Part shown: piece by piece, positions 43,470 through 51,274 of the stretch
How the letters are laid out: every line of letters starts with the position of its first letter
Position numbering within the stretch: position 1 is the first letter of the stretch
Assembly (NCBI GenBank): GCA_937925655.1
Contig: CALAMC010000036.1
Span: 62,001-126,000, forward strand
Origin: an uncultured candidate division Zixibacteria bacterium
GTDB lineage: Bacteria > Zixibacteria > MSB-5A5 > GN15 > PGXB01
Direction: 5' to 3'
Length of the DNA: 64,000 nt
The notes under the pieces: generated by a model
What the model was told of the DNA's origin: nothing
Seen by the model: only the letters and a program-made list of their open reading frames with translations
Databases searched by the model: none
Position numbers and translations under genes: made by a program

Positions 43470-44555
43470 TCAGTAGCGCAGAATGAGTGCGATGCGCCGA
43501 TGCGTTTCGAGCTGCCCGTTGTCCACGAAGACAACATGGCCCTGCTTGCTCATGACCGTCTCGATTATTTCATCGACGGCGTCATCAATGACATCGGGGT
43601 CATCAGCATTATCGGCCGGGGTAATATGCATGCCGCTGTCATCGACACGAGCCGGGAAGTGAAAATCTTTTTCGACCAGTAACAAATGGCCGCGGCCTTC
43701 ATTGGCCAGCCGCCATACTTCTTCGGCGGTGGACACGTATTTACGTTCGCCGACGGCTTTATCCAGTTCCAGCAGGACTTTTCGGCGTTCTTCGGCCAGA
43801 TTGGCCTCGACCAGCGGCCAGACCAGATTGGCCAGTTCATGCGGCGGGGTCTTGTCATGACTGCCGGTGACGGTGGTCAGGATGGCCTCGCGATGGGATG
43901 TCACTTCGTTAAAAAATGAAAGAAAGCGTTCCACGCCCACGACCACCAGAGGCAGGGGATCATCGGCCATAAGCGGTTTGAGAGTGGTATCCACCTTGCG
44001 GAAAAACTGACGATGCCGTTCGTCGCGATGGGCTGATTTTTCGATACCATAACCTCCGGGCAGAGGTTCCTCGCCGCCCGGACCTTCGTGAATGAGCGGA
44101 AAGCCGTCTTCCTGAAGCTCGACAAGATCTGCGCGAGTGCCTTCGTAAAGCCGGGTCGGCTTTTCGCTCAAGGCGAGCACCCAGTACCGCGGGGTTCGGT
44201 TCATGGCAAAAACCAGATCGCGGGTATAGAAAGTTTCTCCCACCACCACTCGTTCTTTCAGCGCAAAGGGCAGATAGATGGCCCGGTCAATGTTGGCGTT
44301 GACAAATAGGGCCAGTCCATCCAGAGTATGAGGATAATCGACTTTCGATGCCAGCTTCTCAAGCCGCGTAATAAGGTCATCGCTTTGGCGCTTGCCGAGT
44401 TCTTGAATTAAGCGGTCGGAGGCCTGTTTGACCAGATTTCTGACCCGAATTGGGTCTTGGCGGCTTTCCGGCCTGGCACGGTGGGTGGGCAGAGTAATGG
44501 TCACCGAGGGGTAACTTTTAATTTGCTGAAGCGGCAGGATATCATGGCGATTCAT
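43470..44555 (-). CDS. baeRF (bacterial archaeo-eukaryotic release-factor-like) protein
   Basis: The 361-residue protein opens with LPLQQIKSYPSVTITLPTHRARPESRQDPIRVRNLVKQA, the beginning seen in baeRF family 3/7 proteins. Later come a middle segment (SEKPTRLYEGTRADLVELQEDGFPL) and a C-terminal Rossmann-like part with GRGHLLLVEKDFHFP and DDAVDEIIETVMSKQGHVVFVDNGQL. These are homologous in fold to eRF1/Pelota domains and are thought to act in ribosome rescue or hibernation; that role is inferred. A good AAGGAG site precedes the ATG. The gene's promoter region abuts the rplS tail copy. Confidence 0.75.
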   Translation of the reverse strand: MNRHDILPLQQIKSYPSVTITLPTHRARPESRQDPIRVRNLVKQASDRLIQELGKRQSDDLITRLEKLASKVDYPHTLDGLALFVNANIDRAIYLPFALKERVVVGETFYTRDLVFAMNRTPRYWVLALSEKPTRLYEGTRADLVELQEDGFPLIHEGPGGEEPLPGGYGIEKSAHRDERHRQFFRKVDTTLKPLMADDPLPLVVVGVERFLSFFNEVTSHREAILTTVTGSHDKTPPHELANLVWPLVEANLAEERRKVLLELDKAVGERKYVSTAEEVWRLANEGRGHLLLVEKDFHFPARVDDSGMHITPADNADDPDVIDDAVDEIIETVMSKQGHVVFVDNGQLETHRRIALILRY

Positions 44556-44740
44556 TTGGTTTTCTCCTTTTTTTATCTTTCGAATCCGGGTCGTTCAATC
44601 GCAATCTTCCTGTGTCATAACCCGGTCATTGAGTTTTCAAAGGGACGGTCTTAATTATTATACTCTTAAGATTATTTTGCGACCATTAAATCGACGGGAA
44701 CCCCTGTTTTAAAGCCCGGTTGGCCGATACCATCGGACAT

Positions 44741-44881
44741 AAACAAAAACCCCGCCTTCGGCGGGGTTTCATAGTCGACATGAATCAGGCAAGATTATTC
44801 ATCCGCTTTTTCCTGCGGCTGGTCGGCGTCTTGTTGGGCCAGCGCCTCATCCAGTTTTTCCTGAATACGGGCCGATTTGCC
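44741..44881 (-). pseudogene. Duplicated 3' end of rplS with its terminator
   Basis: These 141 bases match 46677-46817 with only about 6-8 substitutions. On the minus strand they comprise the last 28 codons of rplS (the frame from 44881 to a TAA at 44795-44797, reading GKSARIQEKLDEALAQQ then a changed tail), the intergenic spacer and the CCCCGCC hairpin terminator (44744-44769). The substitutions cluster in the acidic C-terminal tail (QQDADQPQEKADE here, QQADDQPQEKTEE in rplS) and do not break the frame. There is no start codon or upstream rplS sequence, so it is a remnant. Confidence 0.85.
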
Positions 44882-44993
44882 ATATATCCAGCCCCAAAAG
44901 CAGGAGGATTCATAAAAACGCCGTGATAATTGAGAAAACTCGGCCGCTTGAGAAACTCTATGTAATGTAATCTATCATATAGGAGAAACTGCT

Positions 44994-46547
44994 ATGCGGA
45001 TTGTCAAAACCCAAGTTGGTGGCGTGTCAACGTCTTATCTTATTTTGGCGGCCATTATAGGTATCTTGTTAATGGCACAATCAACACCTGCGGCCGGATG
45101 GCCGGTCTGGCCGGACAGCTCGTGGCATGATATTTCGGCCACTTATGGCCTGCCGCAGGGAACCGAATCGGGCTATATTTATATGCATCCCGGCGTCGAT
45201 TTCCATGTCCCAGCCGCAACTCCGGTCTATGCCATCAATTCGGGGTATGTCAAGGCCTTTATAACCCTTCCCGACGCGGCAAACCCGAATGCCATGTGGC
45301 GCATCGTTGTCGGCAATACCGAAGGCAGCGGCAATTGCGATGGGTATATGTATGCCCACCTGGATTATTTCACCGCATTTACGATAGCCGGCATCAGAGT
45401 CGGCCAATGGGTGGATGAAGGCCAATACCTCGGCGACGTTGTTGACTTCCACGACCCTTCCGTCCCCAACCACCTGCATATGTCAATAATAAACTACGCC
45501 GGCGATTCCGCACAATGGGCCGGCAACTTTTATAGTTGGATTTATACCGGCAATCCTCTGGATTCCATTGCCCCGATGGATGACATCACACCCCCCGTCA
45601 TCGAAAACGCCTATGGCAATCAATTGCTCGCCTTTTTCAATCCGACTTTGACCGGCTATTTCGGCGAGGGGGAACCGATTTCCGGTGATGTCGATATCAT
45701 CGCCCGCATTTACGATAACAATTACTTCACCTCATGGAAAAATACGCCCTACGAAGTTCTCTATAAAATCGAAGGAAATTCCTCCATACCGTGGACTTCA
45801 TCCGTATGTTTTAATAAACGATTTGGAACATACGACTCCATATATGTCATTGCTCCCGTAGTATATCAGTATGATGCGATCTGCAATACCCAGTACATCT
45901 GGAATATCAAGCAGGAATACTATTACAATCTGACCAATACCGACAATGACTCGCTAATCGAAGTCAGTGACTACGCCGGTTGCTGGAAAACCCCTTACTT
46001 CCAAAATGGCGAGTATAAGGTTTTTGTCAAAGCCCTTGATAAGGCCGGCAACAGTGCCGTCGATTCCATGACCGTCACCGTCGCCAACTATTTTGAGCTT
46101 GGCGGGACGATCGATCTGGCTGATGATAATCCTAACCTGGCCGGAACAATAATTACCGCAATCGAAAACGGCGCCGCCGATACCACCGTATCCGACGGCT
46201 CCTACAGTATTCCCAATGTCGGCGGGGCGGTACAAATTATCCGCATCTCACGGTCCGGCTACTTTACCCGGGATACCACTCTTTTCATGATTGAAAATGG
46301 GACTCTGAATCTGGAACTGGAAGCAAAACCCTATATCTGCGGCGATGTCAACGCCGATGAAACGGTCAACCTTATTGATATATTATACCTCATTGACTAC
46401 AAGTATGGGACTCCTCCCGGCCCAGCCCCGCAGCCGGAAGAGGCCGGCGATGTCAACAACGATGGTAGCATCAATTTGATCGATATATTATATGTGATCG
46501 ACTATAAGTATGGCACTCCGCCCGGCCCCGAACCGAATTGCGGGTAG
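44994..46547 (+). CDS. Secreted M23-family peptidase-like protein with dockerin repeats
   Basis: This 517-residue exported protein has a hydrophobic signal (residues about 13-33). An M23/LytM-type zinc endopeptidase domain is intact at motif level: His65 and Asp69 in MHPGVDF, His122 in YAHLD and His160/His162 in NHLHM. It may cleave peptidoglycan peptides or proteins. A carboxypeptidase-regulatory-like beta-sandwich follows (ELGGTIDLADDNPNLAGTIITAIENG). Two dockerin repeats end the protein (GDVNADETVNLIDILYLID from residue about 450; GDVNNDGSINLIDILYVID near 485). The ATG follows TAGGAG. It is bracketed by two copies of the rplS tail and is opposite in direction to rplS. Confidence 0.75.
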   Translation: MRIVKTQVGGVSTSYLILAAIIGILLMAQSTPAAGWPVWPDSSWHDISATYGLPQGTESGYIYMHPGVDFHVPAATPVYAINSGYVKAFITLPDAANPNAMWRIVVGNTEGSGNCDGYMYAHLDYFTAFTIAGIRVGQWVDEGQYLGDVVDFHDPSVPNHLHMSIINYAGDSAQWAGNFYSWIYTGNPLDSIAPMDDITPPVIENAYGNQLLAFFNPTLTGYFGEGEPISGDVDIIARIYDNNYFTSWKNTPYEVLYKIEGNSSIPWTSSVCFNKRFGTYDSIYVIAPVVYQYDAICNTQYIWNIKQEYYYNLTNTDNDSLIEVSDYAGCWKTPYFQNGEYKVFVKALDKAGNSAVDSMTVTVANYFELGGTIDLADDNPNLAGTIITAIENGAADTTVSDGSYSIPNVGGAVQIIRISRSGYFTRDTTLFMIENGTLNLELEAKPYICGDVNADETVNLIDILYLIDYKYGTPPGPAPQPEEAGDVNNDGSINLIDILYVIDYKYGTPPGPEPNCG

Positions 46548-46572
46548 ATTAAATGCCTCTTGTTTCATATAA

Positions 46573-46610
46573 TGTTGGGACATGCGAGTATTACAAAGCA
46601 TGGCCCGACA
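46573..46610 (+). terminator. Probable terminator of the peptidase gene
   Basis: A 13-bp imperfect stem TGTTGGGACATGC/GCATGGCCCGACA, followed by TATTATTATTTT. Confidence 0.55.
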
Positions 46611-46676
46611 TATTATTATTTTCCGTGCTCGAACCGCCATAGAAATTCAGATGGTCATAATTAAAAATATGTCCCC

Positions 46677-46817
46677 AAAACAAAACCCCGCCGAAGGCGG
46701 GGTTTCATAGTCGACATGAATCAGGCAAGATTATTCTTCCGTCTTTTCCTGCGGCTGGTCGTCGGCTTGTTGGGCCAGCGCCTCATCCAGTTTTTCCTGA
46801 ATACGGGCCGATTTGCC
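46677..46817. repeat. Direct repeat copy B (rplS tail, spacer and terminator)
   Basis: The functional copy: it contains the last 28 rplS codons and the CCCCGCC/GGCGGGG terminator. Copy A lies at 44741-44881 in the same orientation, with about 1.8 kb between the two. Confidence 0.9.
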
Positions 46818-47126
46818 GGTCAAATCGCGGAGATAGTACAATTTGGCGCGGCGGACTTTTCCCTGACGCACGCGGGTGATCTTGTCGATATTGGGTGAGT
46901 GGAGCGGGAATATGCGCTCGATCCCGACGCCATAGGACATTTTGCGGACGGTGAACGTTTCGCCGGTTCCGCTGCCTTTGCGACCGATAACCGTGCCCTG
47001 GAAGACCTGAACACGTTCTTTATCGCCTTCTTTGATTTTCACGTGGACTTTGACCGTGTCGCCAGACGAAAATTCCGGGACTTTATCGCGGAAAAAGCCT
47101 TTTTCCACCTGATTAATTCGTTTCAT
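46731..47126 (-). CDS. rplS: 50S ribosomal protein L19
   Basis: This 131-residue protein has the L19 core: FSSGDTVKVHVKIKEGDKERVQVFQGTVIGRKG...ETFTVRKMSYGVGIERIFPLHSPNIDKITRVRQGKVRRAKLYYLRDLTGKSARI. It ends in an acidic, glutamine-rich tail. It is the last gene of the ffh-rpsP-khpA-rimM-trmD-rplS order common in bacteria. The terminator at 46682-46706 follows the stop. Confidence 0.98.
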   Translation of the reverse strand: MKRINQVEKGFFRDKVPEFSSGDTVKVHVKIKEGDKERVQVFQGTVIGRKGSGTGETFTVRKMSYGVGIERIFPLHSPNIDKITRVRQGKVRRAKLYYLRDLTGKSARIQEKLDEALAQQADDQPQEKTEE

Positions 47127-47141
47127 TGGTTGTACCTCAAT

Positions 47142-47897
47142 CTATTCGTTTTCGTTATATTCCGCTTCTTTCAATTTATTCAGAAACTCTATTTCATCTT
47201 TGGCCAGCTCGATTCTATCGAGCAATTCCGGCCTTTTAAAATAAGTTTTTTTCAATGCTTCGCGGCGCCGGAAGTTTTCAATCTCCTTGTGGTTGCCGCC
47301 CAGAAGCGTTTCCGGGACGTTTATGCCTTTATACTCTTCGGGTCTGGTGTAAACCGGCGCCCCGAGGATTTTCTCGACGTGCGAATCGGCCAGAGCGGAC
47401 TCGAAATTGCCCAGCACGCCCGGTATCAGGCGGACGACGGCATCGAGCATAACCGCCGCGGCCGGCTCGCCGCCGGTCAATACATAATCGCCGATCGAAA
47501 CCTCCTCGATTTCATAAAGCTCCAGAAGTCTTTCATCGACTCCCAGGTAATGGCCGCAAATCACGGTCAACCGGTTCAGTAAAGAATACTCGACCGCCTG
47601 GGGCTGGTCAAACAGCCTGCCCCCGGCCGACGTGAGGATGATTTTTTCGTCCTCATTAACCCAAGCGCTGTACCCGAGCGCACCGAGACACCGGTCGAGC
47701 GGCTCCACCATCAGGACCATCCCCCCTCCACCACCAAACGGTTTATCGTCGGCAGTATTATGACGATCCGTCGTGAAATCGCGCAGGTTGATTATTTCTA
47801 TGTCAAAGAGCCGCTTTTCGCGTCCCCGACCGATTATCGACTGATTAACTACCGAATCGAAATAGGCCGGAAACAGGGTTATAATTTCAATTTTCAT
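47142..47897 (-). CDS. trmD: tRNA (guanine37-N1)-methyltransferase
   Basis: The ATG at 47897 overlaps the end of rimM by 11 nt; a TTG four codons upstream is less likely. The 251-residue SPOUT enzyme has NLRDFTTDRHNTADDKPFGGGGGMVLM, CGHYLGVDERL and EEVSIGDYVLTGGEPAAAVMLDAVVRLIPGVLGN, which form the trefoil-knot SAM site. It methylates G37 next to the anticodon to prevent frameshifting. Confidence 0.97.
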   Translation of the reverse strand: MKIEIITLFPAYFDSVVNQSIIGRGREKRLFDIEIINLRDFTTDRHNTADDKPFGGGGGMVLMVEPLDRCLGALGYSAWVNEDEKIILTSAGGRLFDQPQAVEYSLLNRLTVICGHYLGVDERLLELYEIEEVSIGDYVLTGGEPAAAVMLDAVVRLIPGVLGNFESALADSHVEKILGAPVYTRPEEYKGINVPETLLGGNHKEIENFRRREALKKTYFKRPELLDRIELAKDEIEFLNKLKEAEYNENE

Positions 47898-48420
47898 CCG
47901 GGGAGTCAAATATCCCCTCCGGAGGATTAATGGTTATCTCGTTTTTTTCGAGGTCCACTTTCATAATGAATGCGGTCACCATCGGCAGCCGGAAAAGGTT
48001 TCCCCTATCGTCTTTTATAACCAGCAGGTCGTTGGCCGGGAATTCTTCAACGTCGGCCACAATGCCGATATCAGTACCCGATTGGTCCACCACCCGGCAG
48101 TCGATCAGGTCGAAATAAAAATAACTGCCGTCTTCGGGTATTCCCAATTCCTCGGAGTGGATATATAAGTACCTGTTGGTATAAGTCCCGGCTTCTTCCG
48201 GGCTGTTCACTCCCTTTATTCGCACCGCGGTTTTCCCCGCGATGTCATTCACGGCGGAAAACCTGATTTCATCGTAATGTCCTTCCGTCTCAATCCAGAA
48301 TTGCCCGGAAACCACCAGGCGGTCGGGATTGTCGGTCAGAGGCTGTAAGAAGATTTCTCCGGACACACCGCGCGGGCGGCCGAATCGTCCGACCACGATA
48401 TAATCCGGTCTTTTTTTCAA
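47887..48420 (-). CDS. rimM: 16S rRNA processing protein RimM
   Basis: The 177-residue protein has the N-terminal RimM barrel (YIVVGRFGRPRGVSGEIFLQPLTDNPDR) and the C-terminal PRC domain (DLIDCRVVDQSGTDIGIVADVEEFPANDLLVIKDDRGNLFRLPMVTAFIMKVDLEKNEITINPPEG). It helps mature the 30S head. Its stop directly precedes the khpA stop region in the operon order, and it overlaps trmD. Confidence 0.96.
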   Translation of the reverse strand: MKKRPDYIVVGRFGRPRGVSGEIFLQPLTDNPDRLVVSGQFWIETEGHYDEIRFSAVNDIAGKTAVRIKGVNSPEEAGTYTNRYLYIHSEELGIPEDGSYFYFDLIDCRVVDQSGTDIGIVADVEEFPANDLLVIKDDRGNLFRLPMVTAFIMKVDLEKNEITINPPEGIFDSPDEN

Positions 48421-48651
48421 CTATTCCAGAATCTCCAAAACCGCCCGTTTGCCTTTTTTGGCCGATATGGCCGATATCAGCGTTCGAATCGACTTGGCGG
48501 TTTGTCCATGTTTACCGATCACTTTACCCAGGTCCCCGGCCCCGACTCTAAGTTCATATACCGTAGTCCTCGCTCCCTGCACTTCGGTCAGATCGACTTC
48601 ATCCGGGTTGTCAACGAGTGCCTTGACGATGGTTTCGATGAATTCTTTCAC
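48421..48651 (-). CDS. khpA: KH-domain RNA-binding protein KhpA
   Basis: This 76-residue single type II KH domain has the GxxG-bearing segment LGKVIGKHGQTAKSIRTLISAISAKKGKRAVLEILE. KhpA binds RNA, sometimes with KhpB. It lies between rpsP and rimM, as in many bacteria. Confidence 0.93.
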   Translation of the reverse strand: MKEFIETIVKALVDNPDEVDLTEVQGARTTVYELRVGAGDLGKVIGKHGQTAKSIRTLISAISAKKGKRAVLEILE

Positions 48652-48725
48652 TGCTATCTCCTTTTGAATCAGAAGAAGTTACTGGTCCTGGTTTATCTAT
48701 TCGCGTTCGAATCCGGTTTTCTTTT

Positions 48726-49124
48726 TTAACCTTCGGCCTTGGTTTCGGAAGCCGAAGCATCGGCCTTGACCTCTTCAACCTGCGCGGCCTTGGTTTTCTT
48801 GCGGCGTTTCTTGCGTTCGGTTATGTTTTCCTTGATAACGATGGCGGAAACATCCTCGCCCTTTTTGGCCTTCAGATATTTTTCGTAAAATCCGACCTGG
48901 GCCAAGAGAGACCGGACCGTTTCGGACGGAAGGGCTCCCTGGTCGAGCCAGTAGGTCATTCTCTCTTCATTGATTTTAACCAGCGCCGGTTTCACAATCG
49001 GATTGTAATAGCCCAAAGTTTCCACAAACCTTCCGTCGCGAGCGAATCTGGAATCGGCGGAAACGAAACGATAACTCGGTCTCTTTTTCGTTCCCATTCG
49101 TTTGAGTCTGATGACAGTCGCCAA
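48726..49124 (-). CDS. rpsP: 30S ribosomal protein S16
   Basis: 132 residues; the S16 core is MATVIRLKRMGTKKRPSYRFVSADSRFARDGRFVETLGYYNPI, followed by WLDQGALPSETVRSLLAQVGFYEKY. The C-terminal extension is long, lysine-rich then acidic (RKKRRKKTKAAQVEEVKADASASETKAEG), compared with about 80-90 residues for typical S16. Confidence 0.97.
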   Translation of the reverse strand: MATVIRLKRMGTKKRPSYRFVSADSRFARDGRFVETLGYYNPIVKPALVKINEERMTYWLDQGALPSETVRSLLAQVGFYEKYLKAKKGEDVSAIVIKENITERKKRRKKTKAAQVEEVKADASASETKAEG

Positions 49125-49151
49125 ATTAGTTCTCCTTTGATTGCACAGGTA

Positions 49152-50480
49152 TTACATCTGAAAAGGTAACGACCCCTTCGGAATACCCTTTATTTTGAAT
49201 TTACCCATATTCTTCATCATTTTTTTCATAGCCAGAAACTGCTTGAGAAGATTGTTGACGTCCTGCACCGAATTGCCCGATCCCAGGGCGATTCTTTTTT
49301 TGCGGCTGCCGTCGATCAACTGCGGGTTCTGGCGTTCATACGGTGTCATCGATTGTATCATGGCCTCGACCCGGAGGAGGTTGCGCTCGTCGATATGAAC
49401 CCCCTTGAGGGCTTTGCCGACACCGGGAATCATGCCCAGAATGGATTCGAGCGGTCCCATCTTTTTGAGCTGTTGCATCTGGTTCTGAAAATCTTCGAGC
49501 GTAAAGGTGTTCTTTTTTATTTTTTCGGCCAGTTCGACGGCTTTTTCTTCGTCAACGGCATCCTGCGCTTTTTCCACGAGGGTGACGATGTCGCCCATGC
49601 CCAGAATGCGCGAGGCCATGCGGTCGGGGTGGAATGATTCCAGGTCGGATAGCTTTTCGCCGATCGAGGCCAGTTTGATGGGACAGCCGGTGACGGCGCG
49701 GATCGAAATGGCCGCTCCGCCCCGGGCGTCGCCGTCGAGTTTGGTCAAGGCCACGCCGGTAAGATTCAGTCGTTTGTGGAACTGCTCGGCCAGCGTGACG
49801 GCATCCTGTCCGGTCATGGAATCGGCGACCAAAAGCATTTCATCGGGGGTGACTTTTTCTTTTATCTGTTCCAGCTCGGCCATGAGTTCTTCGTCGATAT
49901 GCAATCGTCCGGCGGTATCCAGAATCACGAGGTCGACAAAATTTTTCTCGGCGTGTTTTTTGGCTTCCAGGCAAATTTCGGGGGGCTTTTGACCGTCAAG
50001 TGAAAACACTTCGACATCGATCGAATCGCCCAAAACCATTAACTGCTTGACGGCCGCCGGTCGATAAATATCGGCCGCCACCAGGAGCGGTTTTTTCTTT
50101 TTGCGTTTGGCGTCGAGGGCCAGTTTACCGGCCAAAGTCGTCTTGCCCGAACCCTGCAGTCCGCAGAGCATGTACACGGTCGGTGACTTATCGATCGCGG
50201 CCAGGGGTTCAGCTTTGTGGCCCAAAAGGGCAACCAATTCATCGTGCACGATCTTGACGATCTGCTGGCCCGGTTCGATCGACTTGAGGACTTTTTCGCC
50301 GATCGCCTCGGATTCCACCTGCGCTATGAAATCTTTGACGACTTTGTAATTGACGTCGGCTTCGAGAAGCGCCCGGCGCACCTCGCGCAGAGAATCACGG
50401 ATGTTCTTCTCCGTCAGCTTCCCGGCGCCGCGAAGCTTTTTGAAAATCCCGTCGAATCTGTCAACTAATTCACCAAACAT
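49152..50480 (-). CDS. ffh: Signal recognition particle protein Ffh
   Basis: 443 residues from the ATG at 50480 (MFGELVDRFDGIFKKLRG); earlier in-frame codons lie in the leader hairpin. The NG GTPase domain has GLQGSGKTT (about 110), DTAGRLHIDEEL and TKLDGDARGG. The M domain with methionines (FQNQMQQLKKMGPLESILGMIPG and QFLAMKKMMKNMGK) binds 4.5S RNA and signal sequences. It is the first gene of the ribosomal operon. Confidence 0.98.
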   Translation of the reverse strand: MFGELVDRFDGIFKKLRGAGKLTEKNIRDSLREVRRALLEADVNYKVVKDFIAQVESEAIGEKVLKSIEPGQQIVKIVHDELVALLGHKAEPLAAIDKSPTVYMLCGLQGSGKTTLAGKLALDAKRKKKKPLLVAADIYRPAAVKQLMVLGDSIDVEVFSLDGQKPPEICLEAKKHAEKNFVDLVILDTAGRLHIDEELMAELEQIKEKVTPDEMLLVADSMTGQDAVTLAEQFHKRLNLTGVALTKLDGDARGGAAISIRAVTGCPIKLASIGEKLSDLESFHPDRMASRILGMGDIVTLVEKAQDAVDEEKAVELAEKIKKNTFTLEDFQNQMQQLKKMGPLESILGMIPGVGKALKGVHIDERNLLRVEAMIQSMTPYERQNPQLIDGSRKKRIALGSGNSVQDVNNLLKQFLAMKKMMKNMGKFKIKGIPKGSLPFQM

Positions 50481-50490
50481 AATTAAAACC

Positions 50491-50522
50491 GCTCCGCAGG
50501 GCATAGCTCACCCCGCTGGAGC
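50491..50522 (-). promoter_or_regulatory. Leader hairpin upstream of ffh
   Basis: On the minus strand GCTCC, a bulged A, then GCGGGG pairs with GCCCTGC-GGAGC (11 bp, one bulge), between promoter and ffh start. No T-run follows, so it is not a normal terminator. Confidence 0.4.
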
Positions 50523-50527
50523 TTAGA

Positions 50528-50555
50528 AATATAAAAAAACGTCCCGAAATGGCAA
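50528..50555 (-). promoter_or_regulatory. Promoter for the ffh-rpsP-khpA-rimM-trmD-rplS operon
   Basis: On the minus strand TTGCCA (50550-50555), 16-nt spacer, TATATT (50528-50533), just after the rpe stop. Confidence 0.55.
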
Positions 50556-50563
50556 GGGAATTT

Positions 50564-51271
50564 CTACGCTTTTATTTGACGGACAAAAGCGGTCCGGTCG
50601 TGCGCCCGGTAAAAGGATGACCCGCTAACCAGGATATCCGCCCCGGCTTTAGCCAATCGGGGGGCATTGGACAAATCGACTCCGCCATCGATCATAATCT
50701 CGAATTGCAGACCGTTTTCATGCCGGAAACGGCGGCATATATCCAGCCGGTCATAAACTTCGGGCATAAAAGTCTGTCCGGCAAAACCGGGATTGACGGC
50801 CATTAACAGCAAAAGATCAATTTTCCCCAAAAAGGGGATGACATGTCTGATTTCGGTCGGCGGATTGATCACCAGACCGGCTTTGACGCCGGCGCTTTTC
50901 AGGTATTCGATATTTCCGATTATACGGGTGCTGTCGAGTCGGTCATTGGCGATATAAACCCAGCGACCCGCTCCCAGATCATGGCGGGGGCAGCCCAGTT
51001 CCAGATGAAAGCTGATATATTCGATGCCGATAGCGATAAATTCGTCGAAATAGTTTTCCGGGTCGGTCGTCATGAAGTGGGCGTCATGGGGCAGTGAACA
51101 TATTGATTTTGACATTCGGGACAGGGTTGCCCCGAAAGAGATATTGGGGACGAAATGGCCGTCCATGATATCCAGATGGATCATATCGGCCCCGGCTTTT
51201 TCGGTATTTTTTATTTCTTCACCGAGTCGGGCGAAATCGGCCGCCAGTATGGAGGGCGCCAGTTTTACCAT
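50564..51271 (-). CDS. rpe: Ribulose-phosphate 3-epimerase
   Basis: The 235-residue TIM-barrel enzyme interconverts ribulose-5-P and xylulose-5-P. Motifs: LAPSILAADFARLGEEI, HLDIMDGHFVPNISFG, PHDAHFMTTDPENYFDEF, MAVNPGFAGQTF and MIDGGVDLSNAPRLAKAGADILVSGS. The metal-ligand histidine and aspartate residues are present. It lies three bases after the PASTA gene and shares its transcript. Confidence 0.95.
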   Translation of the reverse strand: MVKLAPSILAADFARLGEEIKNTEKAGADMIHLDIMDGHFVPNISFGATLSRMSKSICSLPHDAHFMTTDPENYFDEFIAIGIEYISFHLELGCPRHDLGAGRWVYIANDRLDSTRIIGNIEYLKSAGVKAGLVINPPTEIRHVIPFLGKIDLLLLMAVNPGFAGQTFMPEVYDRLDICRRFRHENGLQFEIMIDGGVDLSNAPRLAKAGADILVSGSSFYRAHDRTAFVRQIKA

Positions 51272-51274
51272 AAT

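Noticed and set aside
44577..44590. TTCGAATCC string resembling a tRNA T-loop
   Set aside because: No acceptor stem, D-arm or anticodon arm can be drawn around it. The same applies to GTTCGAATCC at 48706.
44948..44976. TTGAGA with a TATCAT about 19 nt downstream, before the peptidase gene
   Set aside because: Spacing and -10 match are poor and the start would fall on the ribosome binding site.
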